A DNA stretch of 64,000 nt from Arthrospiribacter ruber (GTDB lineage: Bacteria; Bacteroidota; Bacteroidia; Cytophagales; Cyclobacteriaceae), in assembly GCF_019343195.1 (NCBI RefSeq), contig NZ_RPHB01000003.1, positions 558,001 through 622,000 on the forward strand, given 5' to 3'. Positions 15,727 to 25,070 of this stretch are shown piece after piece; the first letter of the stretch is position 1; every line of letters begins with the position of its first letter. The position numbers and the translations under genes were made by a program. Under the pieces are notes generated by a model. That model saw only the letters and a program-made list of their open reading frames with translations, made no database searches and was not told the origin of the DNA.

Positions 15727-17232
15727 TTAATATCCAGGGTTTTGGTCAGCTAAACTTATTCCTGGATTGAGATCGATTTCTCTTTGAGGAATAGGGAAAA
15801 GTAAATGATGGTCTCTGACATTACCGGAGAGGTTAGGGTAAAACCTCTGAAAGTGTTCTCTGGTTACTTCGAGCAATGTTCCCCACCTTACTAGGTCATA
15901 TCTGCGAATTCCTTCAAAAGCCAGTTCTACTCTTCTTTCATGTCGCACAGCCTGCCTGAATTGATCTCTGGATAATCCTTGTGCCAAATCGGGCAGTCCA
16001 GCTCTATTTCTAACTTGATTGATTGCTGAATAAGCCTCACCAGTTGGCCCTCCGTTGGCTTCATTGGCGGCCTCGGCGTACATAAGAAGAACATCAGAAT
16101 ATCTCAATATTGGGTAATTTAAATTACCTCTGGGTGGTGCAATTTCCAAATATTTTCCAATGTATGGCTGCGGAATACAAGGTGTAGGAAACCCTTGGCA
16201 ACTTCCTTTAGGATCATAGAAATTACTTGTTCCATTGGCCAGAGGCAATTCCAGTAGAAATGTAGTATTGTATCTTAGATCTCCCTCTTCGTATGCCTGT
16301 ACAATATCCGGAGTCGGTTCATTAACACCATTTCCATTACCTGTGGTGGAATTGATTCCTCTTGGCATAAAGAATTCTTGGAAAGAACTTCCAACCCCTT
16401 GTAGGGATGAGAATTGAATAGAGAACACATGTTCTTGACTATTTTGGTTTTCGACTTGAAATACATCTCTGAAGTCATTCAATAATCGGTGCTGTCCTGA
16501 CTCTATTACTTCATTTGCCTTATTTCTTGCCAAAGCCCAATATGGTGAGTTGGGGTCATTTCCTGCCCTTGCCAAATATACCCGGGCCAAAAGTGCCTTT
16601 GCAGACGTGTTCGTGGCTTGTCCTTCCAACCTTGGTGATTCCGGAAGACTTTCGGCTGCCTGAAGGTCCGGGATAATTACTTCATCATAGATCCTGTTAA
16701 AATCTACTCTTGGACTCGCCACATCGTTTACATTTAAAGTTTCTTCTATTTTCAATGGAACATTTCCAAATAGCTGTACCAGATCAAAATATAATAAAGC
16801 GCGTAGAAAACGTGCCTGATTCACGATATTTTCTCTTTGCTGGGAATTCATTTCAATTCCCGGTACTCGACTGATTACTGCATTTGCTCTATTTATGGTA
16901 ATATATGCATTTTCATATCTTTCTCTGATGATGCCATTATTGGGATCAACTGTAAACTCATCTATTTGGATTCTATCCTGATTGCCTCTGAATTCACCAG
17001 TAAATGTGTCATCTGATCCCATATCACCAATCATATAGTGACGGTCGTACATATGAATCAGTCTAAATCCTGCATAGACCCCGACTAGCGCTGCCTCTGC
17101 ATCTGTAGCGGAGTTGTAGAAGTTTTCGGGCGCAATAAAGCTGAAGACCTCTTCCTGGAGTGCTTCTTCACAGCTATTGAAAGTCATAGCAATGAGGAAT
17201 AGCCCAATAGTATATATTTTATTTATTTTCAT
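15727..17232 (-). CDS. RagB/SusD family nutrient-binding lipoprotein
   Basis: A 501-residue surface lipoprotein that caps a SusC transporter and binds a glycan or peptide. The start at 17232 gives a clean lipoprotein signal (MKINKIYTIGLFLIAMTFNSC, Cys21); an ATG eight codons upstream is also in frame. The helical TPR-like SusD scaffold is seen in YFDLVQLFGNVPL, ARVYLARAG and the C-terminal YSDVLLMYAEAANE, NQVRNRAGLPD and RHERRVELAFEGIRRYDLVRWG motifs. It lies 40 bases after the SusC gene on the same strand. No glycoside hydrolase is nearby, so the ligand cannot be read from context. Confidence 0.95.
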   Translation of the reverse strand: MKINKIYTIGLFLIAMTFNSCEEALQEEVFSFIAPENFYNSATDAEAALVGVYAGFRLIHMYDRHYMIGDMGSDDTFTGEFRGNQDRIQIDEFTVDPNNGIIRERYENAYITINRANAVISRVPGIEMNSQQRENIVNQARFLRALLYFDLVQLFGNVPLKIEETLNVNDVASPRVDFNRIYDEVIIPDLQAAESLPESPRLEGQATNTSAKALLARVYLARAGNDPNSPYWALARNKANEVIESGQHRLLNDFRDVFQVENQNSQEHVFSIQFSSLQGVGSSFQEFFMPRGINSTTGNGNGVNEPTPDIVQAYEEGDLRYNTTFLLELPLANGTSNFYDPKGSCQGFPTPCIPQPYIGKYLEIAPPRGNLNYPILRYSDVLLMYAEAANEANGGPTGEAYSAINQVRNRAGLPDLAQGLSRDQFRQAVRHERRVELAFEGIRRYDLVRWGTLLEVTREHFQRFYPNLSGNVRDHHLLFPIPQREIDLNPGISLADQNPGY

Positions 17233-17272
17233 ATTGTGTCGAATTTTGTAAATCAATTGATATTCCTAAAAA

Positions 17273-20200
17273 TTACAGTCCTAAGTTTACTCCCATTATG
17301 AATGATCTTGCCATCGGGAAAGTACCTCTGTCAATACCGATTCCGATTGGGTTTTGACCAAGGGAATTGACCTCTGGATCAAACCCGGAATAGTTTGTAA
17401 AAGTGAACAGGTTTTGCCCCTGAATATAAACTCTGCAGGATCTCATCCAATTTATTTTTACTGCTGGCAAGGTGTATCCGAGTGTAATGTTTCTTATTCT
17501 TAAGAAAGAGGCATCTTCAATATGTCTATCCGATAGTACAAAAGGTCTTGTTCTCGAGCTAGGCCATTCATTGCTAGGGTTTTCGGGAGTCCATCTGTTC
17601 ATCACATCGCGGACATTGTTTGTGGCCCCGTCATTTCTGTATAGCTCATGACTGTTTACATTCCAGACATCATTACCATAGGTGCCATTGATAAAGATGG
17701 CTAGATCAAAGCTTCCATAATTGAAGGTATTGTTCATCCCAAAAAAGAATTTGGGTTGAGGGTTTCCGATGATAGTTCTGTCATTATTGTCTACTACTCC
17801 ATCACCATTTACATCTACATACCGGATGTCACCTGGTCCCACTGACCCGAAGGAACTGCTTCCGGGTAATATTTCATCACCTTCTTGATAGATACCGTCT
17901 GTTACCATTCCAAAAAAGCTTCCAACTGGAGCACCTACCTGAAGTATGCTGGAATTGGCTATCTGAAGGTGGCCATCGCCAGTGCCTGGGGCCAACCTGA
18001 AAGTCTCACCTGGTCCCAACTCCAAAACCTGATTGCGGTTAAAGGTAATATTTGCATTCGTCACCCACTTTAACCTTCCGTTTATATTGGTACTGTTGAC
18101 AGCAAGTTCCAACCCTTTGTTTTCCACGCTACCTATATTTTGAAGGATTGTTTCAAATCCAGTTGACCTAGGTAGGTCAAGTGGTAGAAGTAAATCCTGC
18201 GTTCTTTTGTAATATGCAGCTGCTTCAAAAAAGACCCTGTCTTCAAAAAGACCTATTTCCAAGCCCGCGTTGATTTGGTTTGTTTTTTCCCATCGAAGGT
18301 CTGGATTTGGGATTCTCCCAGGTGCCAAACCTATGGCAATGACGTTACCAAAAGCATTCCTTACAGTGTTGAGTTGGGAAAGAGATTGATACAATCCTAT
18401 TTCCTGATTACCGGTCAAACCCCAACTTGTGGTTACTTTGACCGTGCTCAGCCAGTTGGTATTGGCTACAAAGTTTTCATTGCTCATGTTATAACCTACA
18501 GCAGCAGAGGGGAAATACCCCCACTTATTACCTGCTCCAAAACGGGATGAGCCATCTGCCCTGAATGTTCCTGTAAATAAGAATTTGTCAAAAAGAGTAT
18601 AATTTACCCTTCCAAACCAAGAATCAAGTCTCCATAAACTTCTTCCTGAAAATTGAGTCCCTACTATCTGTCCAAGGCCCAAATTGTCTGAACCCAATGC
18701 ATCTGTAGGAAAGTTTGTGGCCGAAGCTCCTACAAAATCTACCATTTGAGACTGTGTTTCATAACCGGCCAAAAGAGTCAGATGACTATTGTTTTCAAAC
18801 TTTTTGGCATAATTGAGTGTGAATGTCCCAACTGGGCTAAAAATGTCTTTCTTTTCTACCAGTGCTGAACCGAAGGCATTTCTTCCCCTGTTGTTTGTAC
18901 TTGGGGCATAAAAATCCCTCCGTCCTCCTTGATAGTCTACACCTCCGGATGCCCTGAAATTCAAATTTTCCAAAATTTTCCATTCCATGTACACATTTCC
19001 TAAAACCCTATTGGTTATCGTTTTATTCAAAGTTTCCATGGCATCCTGTACAGGGTTTCCAACCTGTTGAGAACCTGGTATAGCACTATTGTCAAAAGTA
19101 TAGTTTCCGTCTTCATCAAAAACAGGTAGGGTTGGTGAAAATACCAAAGCTCCATTGACCACTCCTCCTCGTGTAATGTCAGTAACTTGTTGGTTGTTTA
19201 CCGATCTTGACACCGTCAAAGAATTGCCGACAGTCACTTTATTATTTAGGGTTTTATCTACATTGACTCTGATAGAGCCCCTTGAAAATCCAGAATTAAT
19301 TATCACTCCTTCCTGATTGAAATAATTCCCGGTAATGGCATATCTTGTCTTGGCATCTCCTCCTGATACAGTTACTTGGTGATTTTGAATAGGAGCCTCC
19401 CTAAAGACCTCATTTTGCCAATCGGTACTGTTATTCCTGAAATTTGCTATTTGTTCTTGGGAGAAAATTGGCGTTTGACCTCTGTTGACACGGGCTTCAT
19501 TTGCAATGATGGCAAACTCTTCCCCATTTAATAGAGGGATGGTTCTGGCTACCTGTTGAACACCATAGTAGCTTTCAAAATCCACATTTGTTGCTCCGGC
19601 TTTGCCTCGTTTGGTTGTGATGATAACTACACCATTGGCTCCCCTTGAACCATAGATAGCTGTTGCAGAAGCATCTTTTAGGATTTCCATGGATTCGATA
19701 TCCCCTGGGTTGATGTTTGCCAAAGCATTTTGCGGTTGGGCACCACCCGTTGCACCTGGTGAGAATGTGGCATTGTTGGGGAAAAATGGAATGCCATCTA
19801 TTACATAAAGAGGTTCGTTCGATGCATTTATTGAATTTCCTCCTCGGATCCTAATAGAAACACCCCCGCCAGGTGCTGCCGAGGCTTGAGTCACTTGTAC
19901 CCCTGAAGCCCTACCTTGGAGGGCCTGATCCAATGAAGCTACAGCTACCTGTTTGATTTCCCGTTCACCTACTGATGAGACAGAACCTGTAAGGTCAGAT
20001 TTTCTTTGGACTCCATATCCGACTATGACTACTTCACCTAGATCAGAGAGTTGTTCGGAAAGCCTTATGTTTATTACTGACTCATTTCCGATTTGGACTT
20101 CTCTTGTTTGAAAACCGATGAATGAGAATACCAAAACTCCTGTTTCGGGAGCATTCAGTGAATAGTTTCCATCGATATCTGCTACTGTTCCTACAGTAGT

Positions 20201-20350
20201 ACCTTTTACAGTTACAGAAGTGCCGGGTATTGGCTCTCCGTTTTCATCTGTGATTGTGCCCTGTATCACTCTGTTTTGCGCATTGACCTGTATTGTCAAG
20301 GCAAATAGAAGTGCGACTAAAGCCAACCCTCCTTTAATGTAATTTTTCAT
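17273..20350 (-). CDS. SusC/RagA family TonB-linked outer membrane protein
   Basis: A 1025-residue outer-membrane importer. Signal peptide MKNYIKGGLALVALLFALT...VNAQ; CarboxypepD_reg-like domain about 29-110 (GTITDENGEPIPGTSVTVKG); plug domain with the SusC signature VVIVGYGVQRKSDLTGSVSS (106-125) and ASATAIYGSRGANGVVIITT (226-245); the remainder is the 22-stranded barrel. It acts with the adjacent SusD lid and TonB-ExbBD. There is no N-terminal secretin/STN domain and no ECF sigma/anti-sigma pair beside it, so it is not an obvious trans-envelope signalling receptor. It forms a two-gene operon with SusD. Confidence 0.96.
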   Translation of the reverse strand: MKNYIKGGLALVALLFALTIQVNAQNRVIQGTITDENGEPIPGTSVTVKGTTVGTVADIDGNYSLNAPETGVLVFSFIGFQTREVQIGNESVINIRLSEQLSDLGEVVIVGYGVQRKSDLTGSVSSVGEREIKQVAVASLDQALQGRASGVQVTQASAAPGGGVSIRIRGGNSINASNEPLYVIDGIPFFPNNATFSPGATGGAQPQNALANINPGDIESMEILKDASATAIYGSRGANGVVIITTKRGKAGATNVDFESYYGVQQVARTIPLLNGEEFAIIANEARVNRGQTPIFSQEQIANFRNNSTDWQNEVFREAPIQNHQVTVSGGDAKTRYAITGNYFNQEGVIINSGFSRGSIRVNVDKTLNNKVTVGNSLTVSRSVNNQQVTDITRGGVVNGALVFSPTLPVFDEDGNYTFDNSAIPGSQQVGNPVQDAMETLNKTITNRVLGNVYMEWKILENLNFRASGGVDYQGGRRDFYAPSTNNRGRNAFGSALVEKKDIFSPVGTFTLNYAKKFENNSHLTLLAGYETQSQMVDFVGASATNFPTDALGSDNLGLGQIVGTQFSGRSLWRLDSWFGRVNYTLFDKFLFTGTFRADGSSRFGAGNKWGYFPSAAVGYNMSNENFVANTNWLSTVKVTTSWGLTGNQEIGLYQSLSQLNTVRNAFGNVIAIGLAPGRIPNPDLRWEKTNQINAGLEIGLFEDRVFFEAAAYYKRTQDLLLPLDLPRSTGFETILQNIGSVENKGLELAVNSTNINGRLKWVTNANITFNRNQVLELGPGETFRLAPGTGDGHLQIANSSILQVGAPVGSFFGMVTDGIYQEGDEILPGSSSFGSVGPGDIRYVDVNGDGVVDNNDRTIIGNPQPKFFFGMNNTFNYGSFDLAIFINGTYGNDVWNVNSHELYRNDGATNNVRDVMNRWTPENPSNEWPSSRTRPFVLSDRHIEDASFLRIRNITLGYTLPAVKINWMRSCRVYIQGQNLFTFTNYSGFDPEVNSLGQNPIGIGIDRGTFPMARSFIMGVNLGL

Positions 20351-20610
20351 AAATTTTAGGTTATTGTAATTGATAGATTGGTTCTTTATTTAAGGAGGCT
20401 ATTTCTATTTTATTTTTAAAGACAAAGCCATTGTATCGTTTCGGGAAATTTATCAAGTACAAAATTTACAATGATTCTTAGGTGAAAAATCATGTGTAAG
20501 AGGGATATTTACGAAATCGATTGCGCTTTGAACAAGGACTGTTTTACACCTTGTTAAGAATATAGATTGTTGGAAAAATTATATAAATGTGGAATTTGTT
20601 AAATATACTC

Positions 20611-20665
20611 ACGGTAAAAGGAAAATTCTGTATCAAAATTCTACGTTAAAAGGAGAATTTTGTAC
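20611..20665. promoter_or_regulatory. Direct repeat in the divergent SusC / DUF2851 promoter region
   Basis: ACGGTAAAAGGAAAATTCTG (20611-20630) and ACGTTAAAAGGAGAATTTTG (20643-20662) are near-identical and spaced by 32 bases, about three helical turns, in the 430-base divergent gap. It could be a paired binding site for a regulator of the susCD operon. The rest of the gap is AT-rich with no gene seen. Confidence 0.4.
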
Positions 20666-20780
20666 AGAAGCATTGAAAATCACAAATAAATTACCTTAAA
20701 TTTTTTTCAAGTCTCAAAAAGGAATTAACTTAATAGTGCTTTAAGTAGTCATTATCTTTAGTTTTTAAATCTTGATTTTT

Positions 20781-22076
20781 ATGGAATTCAAAGAGGATTT
20801 TCTTCAGGCTGTATGGAAATACCAGTATTTTGATAAAAACAACCTCAAGACCACAGATGGTCAGCCGCTTGAAATCAAAAAAATCGGATACCATAACTTT
20901 TTTCATGGGCCGGATTTTTTGGAAGCCTGTATCAGGGTAGGTGGAGTGGATTTCTTTGGCCATGTGGAGGTTCACCGCTTCGCGTCTGATTGGAAAAACC
21001 ATGAGCACGATGCCGACTCAAGATACAATTCTGTCATACTACATGTAGTATATTACAATGATAAGCCCATTCTCAGAAAAGACGGCAGTTCTATCCCCAC
21101 TCTTGAACTGAATGGGAAAATCTTACTTGATGTGATCAGAAATTATGAGAAACTGATCAGGTCAGATGATGGGATTGTGTGCGGAGACTTTTTGACTCAG
21201 ATCAAGGATATACAAAAATTCTCCATGCTGGAAAGGGCATTGGTGGAGAGGTTGGAATCCAAATCAGAAAGGGTAATGGAAATCTTGGACGAAACTAACG
21301 GCAATTGGGAGGAGACTTCATACAGGTGGTTGTTCCAAAGTTTCGGATTTAAGACCAATGCCCTGACCATGTACCGACTTTCGGAAAGTATGCCTTACAG
21401 CTACCTCAAAAAATCCAGCCATCTTCCCCAAGCCATTGAAGCGATGTTGTTTGGACAAGCAGGGTTTCTGGGAGAACTTATCCAGGATCCCTACACGGAA
21501 GTCTTGGCAAGGGAATACAGCTTTTATAGGAAAAAATACGGCCTCAAAACTGTCGTTTTTCCTTCAGATTGGAAGTTTATGGGAGTCCGTCCTGTCAACA
21601 GCCCCGTACTCAGATTGGCACAACTCACTTCTTTTTTGTCTAAAGGGAAAAACATTTTCAGTGACGCCATTTATGATTTTTCCACCCTAGATGAGTTCTA
21701 CAGGCTATTTGAACTCAGGGTTCCGGAGTACTGGAAATTACATTTTAAGCCAGGAAAGCCTTCCAAAAAAGCCTTGCCTGACCGGATCAGTAAAAATTCC
21801 CTGAAGTTATTGGCTATCAATTTTGTGGTTCCTTTGTGGTACAGTTACGGAAAATATGTGGAGGATCCCATTTGGAAAGACAAATGCTTTGACCTGCTTC
21901 AGGAAATAGAAGCCGAGTCCAATCACATCACCCGAAAATTTACCTTATATCAATGGTCATGCAGCAATGCCTTTGACAGTCAGGGGATGATAGGCTTGTA
22001 CAACACCTATTGTCTTCCCAAAAAATGTATGGACTGTAAAATCGGGCAGTCCCTTCTCAAGGCCAGGTCTGTTTGA
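20781..22076 (+). CDS. DUF2851 family protein
   Basis: A 431-residue soluble protein of DUF2851, common in Bacteroidota, function unknown. Family features: N-terminal EDFLQAVWKYQYFD, HNFFHGPDFLEACIRVGG, then GHVEVHRFASDWKNHEHDAD with a conserved His/Glu/Asp cluster, and a C-terminal Cys group (CLPKKCMDCKIG) that could bind metal. These residues suggest a metal-dependent, perhaps nucleic-acid-related, enzyme, but that is speculation. The ATG at 20781 is preferred over a TTG three codons upstream. Confidence 0.88.
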   Translation: MEFKEDFLQAVWKYQYFDKNNLKTTDGQPLEIKKIGYHNFFHGPDFLEACIRVGGVDFFGHVEVHRFASDWKNHEHDADSRYNSVILHVVYYNDKPILRKDGSSIPTLELNGKILLDVIRNYEKLIRSDDGIVCGDFLTQIKDIQKFSMLERALVERLESKSERVMEILDETNGNWEETSYRWLFQSFGFKTNALTMYRLSESMPYSYLKKSSHLPQAIEAMLFGQAGFLGELIQDPYTEVLAREYSFYRKKYGLKTVVFPSDWKFMGVRPVNSPVLRLAQLTSFLSKGKNIFSDAIYDFSTLDEFYRLFELRVPEYWKLHFKPGKPSKKALPDRISKNSLKLLAINFVVPLWYSYGKYVEDPIWKDKCFDLLQEIEAESNHITRKFTLYQWSCSNAFDSQGMIGLYNTYCLPKKCMDCKIGQSLLKARSV

Positions 22077-22078
22077 TT

Positions 22079-22110
22079 TTTGGTTGGAAGCTTGATTTAC
22101 TGTACTTTTG
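22079..22110 (+). promoter_or_regulatory. Bacteroidota-type promoter of the acyltransferase gene
   Basis: TTTG at 22079-22082, 20-base spacer, TACTTTTG at 22103-22110; the ATG follows at 22132. It lies immediately after the DUF2851 stop codon. Confidence 0.6.
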
Positions 22111-22131
22111 CACTCCGATCAAAGAAAAGAA

Positions 22132-22770
22132 ATGGAAAAACCTGTAATCATATTAGGAGCGAAAGGAATAGCGCAGGCAGCATTGGAAATTTTCAATAGT
22201 AATGATGTCATTACGTATGGTTTTTTGGATGAGGATGCCTCTATCCATGGAACCGAAATCAATGAAGTGTCTGTATTAGGGCATACAGAGGATGAAGGAT
22301 TCTTGAAACTGATCGGTAAAAAGTGCGAAGCATTTGTGGCGGTTGATGACAATAAATACAGGCAGTTTTTGGTGAAGATGCTTCAGGATAACCGGAAGAT
22401 GCAGCCCGTAAATGCCATACATCAGACAGCCTACATTTCCAAAAATGCTGCTATAGGTCATGGTAATTTTATCAATGCAAAAGTGACCATAGGTACTTCG
22501 GTTGAAATTGGAGGTCATTGTATTTTGCATACAGGTGCTATAATAGACCATCAAGCAGAGCTCGCAGACTTTGTACAAGTGGGTGCTGGATCTGTGGTCA
22601 ATTCAGGAGTGAAAGTAGGTAAAGGAGCATTTATCGGATCTGGAGTCACCATAGTGTCAGGAGTAAAAATCGGAACCAATGCACGTATAGGCGCTGGCTC
22701 GGTGGTGATATCCGATGTGGAAGATGGACAGACCGTGTTTGGAAATCCAGCTACAGCCATCAAAAAGTAA
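22132..22770 (+). CDS. NeuD-like sugar acyltransferase (left-handed beta-helix)
   Basis: A 212-residue protein. Residues about 5-75 form a Rossmann-like N-terminal PglD/NeuD domain (VIILGAKGIAQAALEIF); from about 95 the sequence is hexapeptide repeats (ISKNAAIGHGNFINAKVTIG; GSVVNSGVKVGKGAFIGSGV) building a trimeric left-handed beta-helix; His128 or His138 region (GHCILHTGAIIDHQAEL) supplies the likely catalytic His. It transfers an acetyl or other acyl group to an amino or hydroxyl sugar; the acceptor is unknown and no sugar-biosynthesis genes are adjacent. The ATG at 22132 was chosen over an in-frame TTG at 22108. Confidence 0.88.
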   Translation: MEKPVIILGAKGIAQAALEIFNSNDVITYGFLDEDASIHGTEINEVSVLGHTEDEGFLKLIGKKCEAFVAVDDNKYRQFLVKMLQDNRKMQPVNAIHQTAYISKNAAIGHGNFINAKVTIGTSVEIGGHCILHTGAIIDHQAELADFVQVGAGSVVNSGVKVGKGAFIGSGVTIVSGVKIGTNARIGAGSVVISDVEDGQTVFGNPATAIKK

Positions 22771-22826
22771 AAAAATAATTTATCTATCAAATACCAAAAC
22801 ACCCTGTCGGAAACAGGGCTTAAGTT

Positions 22827-23840
22827 ATGGAAGACAAAAAGTACAGCATCTTGCTTTATTACTGCTATGCCCAGATCGAGGATCCAGAGGCATACAGAGA
22901 AGAACACCACCTTTTTTGTGTGGAAAACAACATCAGGGGAAGGATCATCATATCCCCTGAAGGCCTCAACGGTACCGTGTCAGGTTTGAAAGAAGACTGT
23001 GAAAAGTACATGGCCTATGTGCACAGTGATCCCCGCTTTGCCAAGACCGAGTTCAAGATTGACAGTCACGATCAGCATGCTTTTGCAAAGATTCATGTCA
23101 GAGCCAAGGCGGAAATCGTCCACAGTAGCCTCAGACATATCGACCCCAATCAAAAAACAGGAAAGCACCTTGAGCCTGCAGAGTTTAAGGCCATGAAAGA
23201 CAGAGATGATGTGGTGATTTTGGATGTGCGATCCAATTATGAGCATGAGTTGGGAAGGTTCAAAAATGCCATTACGCTGGATATTGACAATTTCAGGGAT
23301 TTTCCACAAAAGGTAGAGGAACTTCAGCACCTAAAAGGCAAGAAGGTACTTACTTATTGTACAGGAGGAATCAAATGCGAAAAAGCTTCTGCTTTTTTGT
23401 TGGAGCAGGGATTTGAAGATGTTTACCAGCTTCACGGCGGTATTATCAAATACGGAATGGAAGCCGGAGGAGAGGACTTCGAAGGCAAATGTTATGTGTT
23501 TGACAACAGGATAGCGGTAGATGTCAATAAGGTCAATCCCAAGGTGATTTCCACCTGCTATGTATGTGGTACAGAAAGTGACAGAATGGTCAATTGTGCC
23601 AATCCTACCTGCAACGAACACCTTCCGATCTGCGAAAAATGCGGATGGGAAATGGAAGGAGCTTGCTCCATAGCTTGCAAAGAGCATCCCGAAAAAAGAC
23701 CTTATGATGGTACCGGGTATTATCAGAAAAAGTCCAATGGATACAATCCTTACAAAGGTATTTTCAGAGGAGAAGACAAGAAAAAAATTAAAAGCATTAT
23801 CAATGAGCAAAAGAATTCCAGAGTCGGAACTGATCATTAA
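22827..23840 (+). CDS. trhO: tRNA uridine(34) hydroxylase, rhodanese type
   Basis: A 337-residue protein of the TrhO (YceA) family, which hydroxylates U34 of certain tRNAs to ho5U without a cofactor of the usual kind. An N-terminal ferredoxin-like domain (EGLNGTVSG near 47-55) is followed by a rhodanese domain with catalytic Cys178 in CTGGIKCEKAS. The C-terminal zinc-ribbon-like region has several Cys pairs (CYVCGTESDRMVNC, CEKCGWEMEGACSIAC). A CCCTGT/ACAGGG hairpin ends eight bases before the ATG. Its 3' end overlaps the next gene by 38 bases. Confidence 0.95.
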   Translation: MEDKKYSILLYYCYAQIEDPEAYREEHHLFCVENNIRGRIIISPEGLNGTVSGLKEDCEKYMAYVHSDPRFAKTEFKIDSHDQHAFAKIHVRAKAEIVHSSLRHIDPNQKTGKHLEPAEFKAMKDRDDVVILDVRSNYEHELGRFKNAITLDIDNFRDFPQKVEELQHLKGKKVLTYCTGGIKCEKASAFLLEQGFEDVYQLHGGIIKYGMEAGGEDFEGKCYVFDNRIAVDVNKVNPKVISTCYVCGTESDRMVNCANPTCNEHLPICEKCGWEMEGACSIACKEHPEKRPYDGTGYYQKKSNGYNPYKGIFRGEDKKKIKSIINEQKNSRVGTDH

Positions 23841-24669
23841 TCCAGATGGAAGTATTTATCACCTCAATTTGAAGCCAGAGCACCTGGCTTCAACTGTTAT
23901 TACAGTAGGGGATCCTGATAGGGTTGAAAAAGTCTCAAAGTATTTTGATGAGATCGAATTTACCATGTCCAAGAGGGAATTTGTAACCCACACAGGAACT
24001 TATCAGGGCAAGCGGATTACTGTGATGAGTACTGGAATGGGTACCGACAATATTGAGATTTTCATGACCGAGTTGGATGCTTTGGTCAACGTAGACCTGG
24101 AGACCAGACTTCCAAAAGAAAAACATACGAGCTTGGATATCATCAGGGTGGGAACCTCGGGTAGTATGCAAGCAAGCATTCCCGCCGGGGCAATGTTGGC
24201 CTCTGCTTATGGAATTGGCTTGGATACCTTGATGGCATTCTACCAGACTGATTTCACGGATTTAGAAGTGGCAGTTGGCGAAAAAATCCAAAAGGAACTC
24301 GGGCTTTCTTTTTTGCCGTACTGTATTCAAGGTTCCCAAAAGTTGCTCGATTTGCTAGGTGGAGGATTGATTCAGGGAAATACTGTAACTTGTCCTGGAT
24401 TTTTCGGTCCTCAGGGACGAGAGGTCAGGTTAAAGCCGGCCATTCCTGATATCATAGAAAAGCTAAGCCAGGTCAATGTGGATGGGTTTGAACTGACCAA
24501 TTTTGAAATGGAAACTGCGGGCTATTATGCCATGGGAAGATTGCTGGGACATGAAGTGCTGAGCCTCAATGCTATTGTTGCCAATAGGATCACCCATGAG
24601 TTTGCAGATAATGCCAATGAAATCGTAGATGAACTGATCAGACATACACTAAAAAAATTGGCGGGTTAA
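23803..24669 (+). CDS. Nucleoside phosphorylase (uridine phosphorylase-like)
   Basis: A 288-residue enzyme of the PNP/UDP phosphorylase superfamily. TVITVGDPDRVEKVSKYF near the N-terminus is the conserved phosphate-site Gly-Asp loop; RVGTSGSMQASIPAGAMLAS supplies the second phosphate-binding Arg/Thr/Ser; FEMETAGYYAMGRLLGHE is the ribose-binding Met-Glu motif. It splits nucleosides to base and ribose 1-phosphate in salvage. The frame is open to 23704, but the ATG at 23803 fits homologues and overlaps trhO by 38 bases. Base specificity cannot be fixed from sequence alone. Confidence 0.9.
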   Translation: MSKRIPESELIINPDGSIYHLNLKPEHLASTVITVGDPDRVEKVSKYFDEIEFTMSKREFVTHTGTYQGKRITVMSTGMGTDNIEIFMTELDALVNVDLETRLPKEKHTSLDIIRVGTSGSMQASIPAGAMLASAYGIGLDTLMAFYQTDFTDLEVAVGEKIQKELGLSFLPYCIQGSQKLLDLLGGGLIQGNTVTCPGFFGPQGREVRLKPAIPDIIEKLSQVNVDGFELTNFEMETAGYYAMGRLLGHEVLSLNAIVANRITHEFADNANEIVDELIRHTLKKLAG

Positions 24670-24682
24670 TACCCGCCATTTT
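24660..24682 (+). terminator. Terminator overlapping the phosphorylase stop codon
   Basis: GGCGGGT-TAAT-ACCCGCC followed by ATTTTT. The loop contains the TAA stop codon itself, and the left arm encodes the last residues (Ala-Gly), so the coding end and terminator are fused. Confidence 0.85.
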
Positions 24683-24691
24683 TCAGTCTAA

Positions 24692-24973
24692 TCACCCATT
24701 ATAAACTACTCTTTCAAAAAGTGTAGTGTTTTCGATGCTGATGGAGTCCAGATCCAACAGCTCAATGTTTTTTAAGAATTTGCAGAAGATATCCGCGCAT
24801 TCCTGCCTGCTAAGGTAAACCCCAAAAATCCTTTCTTTGGAACTTACCATAAATACCCTTTTACTATCAAAAATTCTGACCAGGCTTTCCCAGTCTGACA
24901 TCATCAAAAGTTCATCTGATTTGCTGATAGATTGTGTGATTTTAAAATCTCCAAAAGTAGAACTGATTTTCAT
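24692..24973 (-). CDS. Small hypothetical protein
   Basis: A 93-residue protein not matched to a family by eye. It starts MKISSTFGDFKITQSISKSD, has no signal peptide or membrane segment, and contains two Cys (in RQECADIFC) and a mixed alpha/beta pattern (FDSKRVFMVSSKERIFGVYL). It lies downstream of, and on the same strand as, the two-component system, 97 bases after the regulator stop, with a perfect palindrome in between. Coding status is supported by isolation from other frames and a normal ATG. Confidence 0.55.
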   Translation of the reverse strand: MKISSTFGDFKITQSISKSDELLMMSDWESLVRIFDSKRVFMVSSKERIFGVYLSRQECADIFCKFLKNIELLDLDSISIENTTLFERVVYNG

Positions 24974-25027
24974 GGCATTAGTGAAATGGTTTGATATTCA
25001 AATGTAAAATGTATATCCTGGCCAATC

Positions 25028-25047
25028 AATACGTGTTACCACGTATT
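25028..25047. promoter_or_regulatory. Perfect palindrome AATACGTG-TTAC-CACGTATT
   Basis: An 8-4-8 inverted repeat located 55 bases upstream of the small gene at 24973 and 24 bases downstream of the response-regulator stop. On the minus strand no T-run follows, so a terminator for the regulator is unlikely; an operator for a dimeric regulator fits better (inference). Confidence 0.4.
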
Positions 25048-25070
25048 TTTAGCTTTTGACATGGGCTGTC

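Noticed and set aside
15727-20350. Full polysaccharide utilisation locus
   Set aside because: Only the SusC/SusD pair is present; no glycoside hydrolase, sulfatase or regulator in the surrounding 10 kb.
22801-22818. CCCTGT/ACAGGG hairpin just before trhO as a terminator
   Set aside because: The stem is short, no T-run follows, and it ends only eight bases before the ATG; it may affect translation but is not supported as a terminator.
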